This document shows, piece after piece, positions 32,574 through 32,729 of a stretch of DNA of 32,729 bases. The translations under genes were made by a program, and so were the position numbers. Under the pieces are notes generated by a model. That model made no database searches. It had not been told where the DNA came from and saw only the letters and a program-made list of their open reading frames with translations. Position 1 is the stretch's first letter; each line of letters opens with the position of its first letter. Source of the DNA: Roseburia sp. (GTDB taxonomy: Bacteria; Bacillota; Clostridia; Christensenellales; Pumilibacteraceae); the NCBI GenBank assembly GCA_023665905.1, contig JAMPDA010000020.1, forward strand, positions 1-32,729, written 5' to 3'.

Positions 32574-32729
32574 TCACTTAACTTCTATTTGCTTGCCGGT
32601 TTCGGCGCAGACGTACACGTAGTGCTCGCCGTCCTCGAGGGAGTATCTGTACTCGTAGCATATGCGTTCCCTGCCCTTGTGCTTGTGCACAACGAGCGTG
32701 CCGGCGCCGTCGCCGCCGCTCGGCGCGGC
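32574..32729 (-). CDS. 3' end of an unrecognised protein (cut by the window edge)
   Basis: An open frame runs in from the right edge for 51 codons to a TGA at 32574-32576. It reads GTLVVHKHKGRERICYEYRY, then SLEDGEHYVYVCAETGKQIEVK, rich in charged and aromatic residues with two cysteines. Codon usage matches the neighbours (GAG, GGC, TAC preferred). Family not recognised. The stop codon sits in the conserved edge of a repeat module (GTTAAGTGAAGAT), so repeat sequence abuts or supplies the last codons. Confidence 0.6.
   Translation of the reverse strand, partial: AAPSGGDGAGTLVVHKHKGRERICYEYRYSLEDGEHYVYVCAETGKQIEVK

Overview
The window reads as chromosomal DNA of an anaerobic, Gram-positive-type bacterium. 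Most likely it is an uncultured gut member of the Clostridia (Bacillota). This is an inference from gene content and signals: a rubrerythrin, an XRE-cupin regulator ahead of a potABCD operon, a ROK sugar kinase, two lipoproteins, AGGAGG-type ribosome sites and sigma-A promoters with 17-18 bp spacers, often with an extended TGn -10. No rRNA or tRNA was seen. Nearly all core-type genes are on the minus strand. The plus-strand genes (a toxin-antitoxin pair, a DUF4143 ATPase and a small XRE regulator) all look accessory.

Layout. 98-1660: membrane protein with a histone-H1-like tail and a zinc ribbon. 2288-5581: three-gene operon (membrane acyltransferase, acyl-CoA ligase-like enzyme, PhnP-like metallohydrolase). 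5694-12649: polyamine transport operon in the order regulator, potA, potB, potC, potD, with mnmG behind it and a perfect-consensus promoter in front. 12.8-20.5 kb: repeat blocks alternate with single transcription units (flavodoxin, Bro-N protein, Ig-like lipoprotein, RelBE-type toxin-antitoxin). 20583-25189: rubrerythrin, ROK glucokinase, a polyampholyte membrane protein with a leaderless promoter, and a CorA transporter preceded by a ten-codon leader ORF. 25363-26622: DUF4143 ATPase. 26707-31346: a 1470-residue surface lipoprotein with a beta-helix, Ig-like repeats, a C-terminal membrane helix and a coiled-coil tail, coupled to a small coiled-coil gene. 31426-31968: a structured, possibly mobile element and a small XRE regulator behind three palindromes. 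The window ends in another repeat block and the 3' end of a minus-strand gene.

The most notable signal is a family of about 31 interspersed units of 42-65 bp in seven intergenic blocks. Each unit ends in a 5 bp stem that exists in three states (ATTTC/GAAAT, ATCTC/GAGAT, ACCTC/GAGGT). Both arms change together in 27 of the 31 units. A TC/TC internal loop is kept, while the interior is swapped between unrelated sequences. This is compensatory change, so the units appear to be maintained as folded RNA or single-stranded DNA. Other points worth a second look are two genes with TATAAT placed exactly six bases before the ATG, the CorA leader peptide, a duplicated TOBE region in PotA, and an antitoxin start codon held inside an operator-like hairpin.
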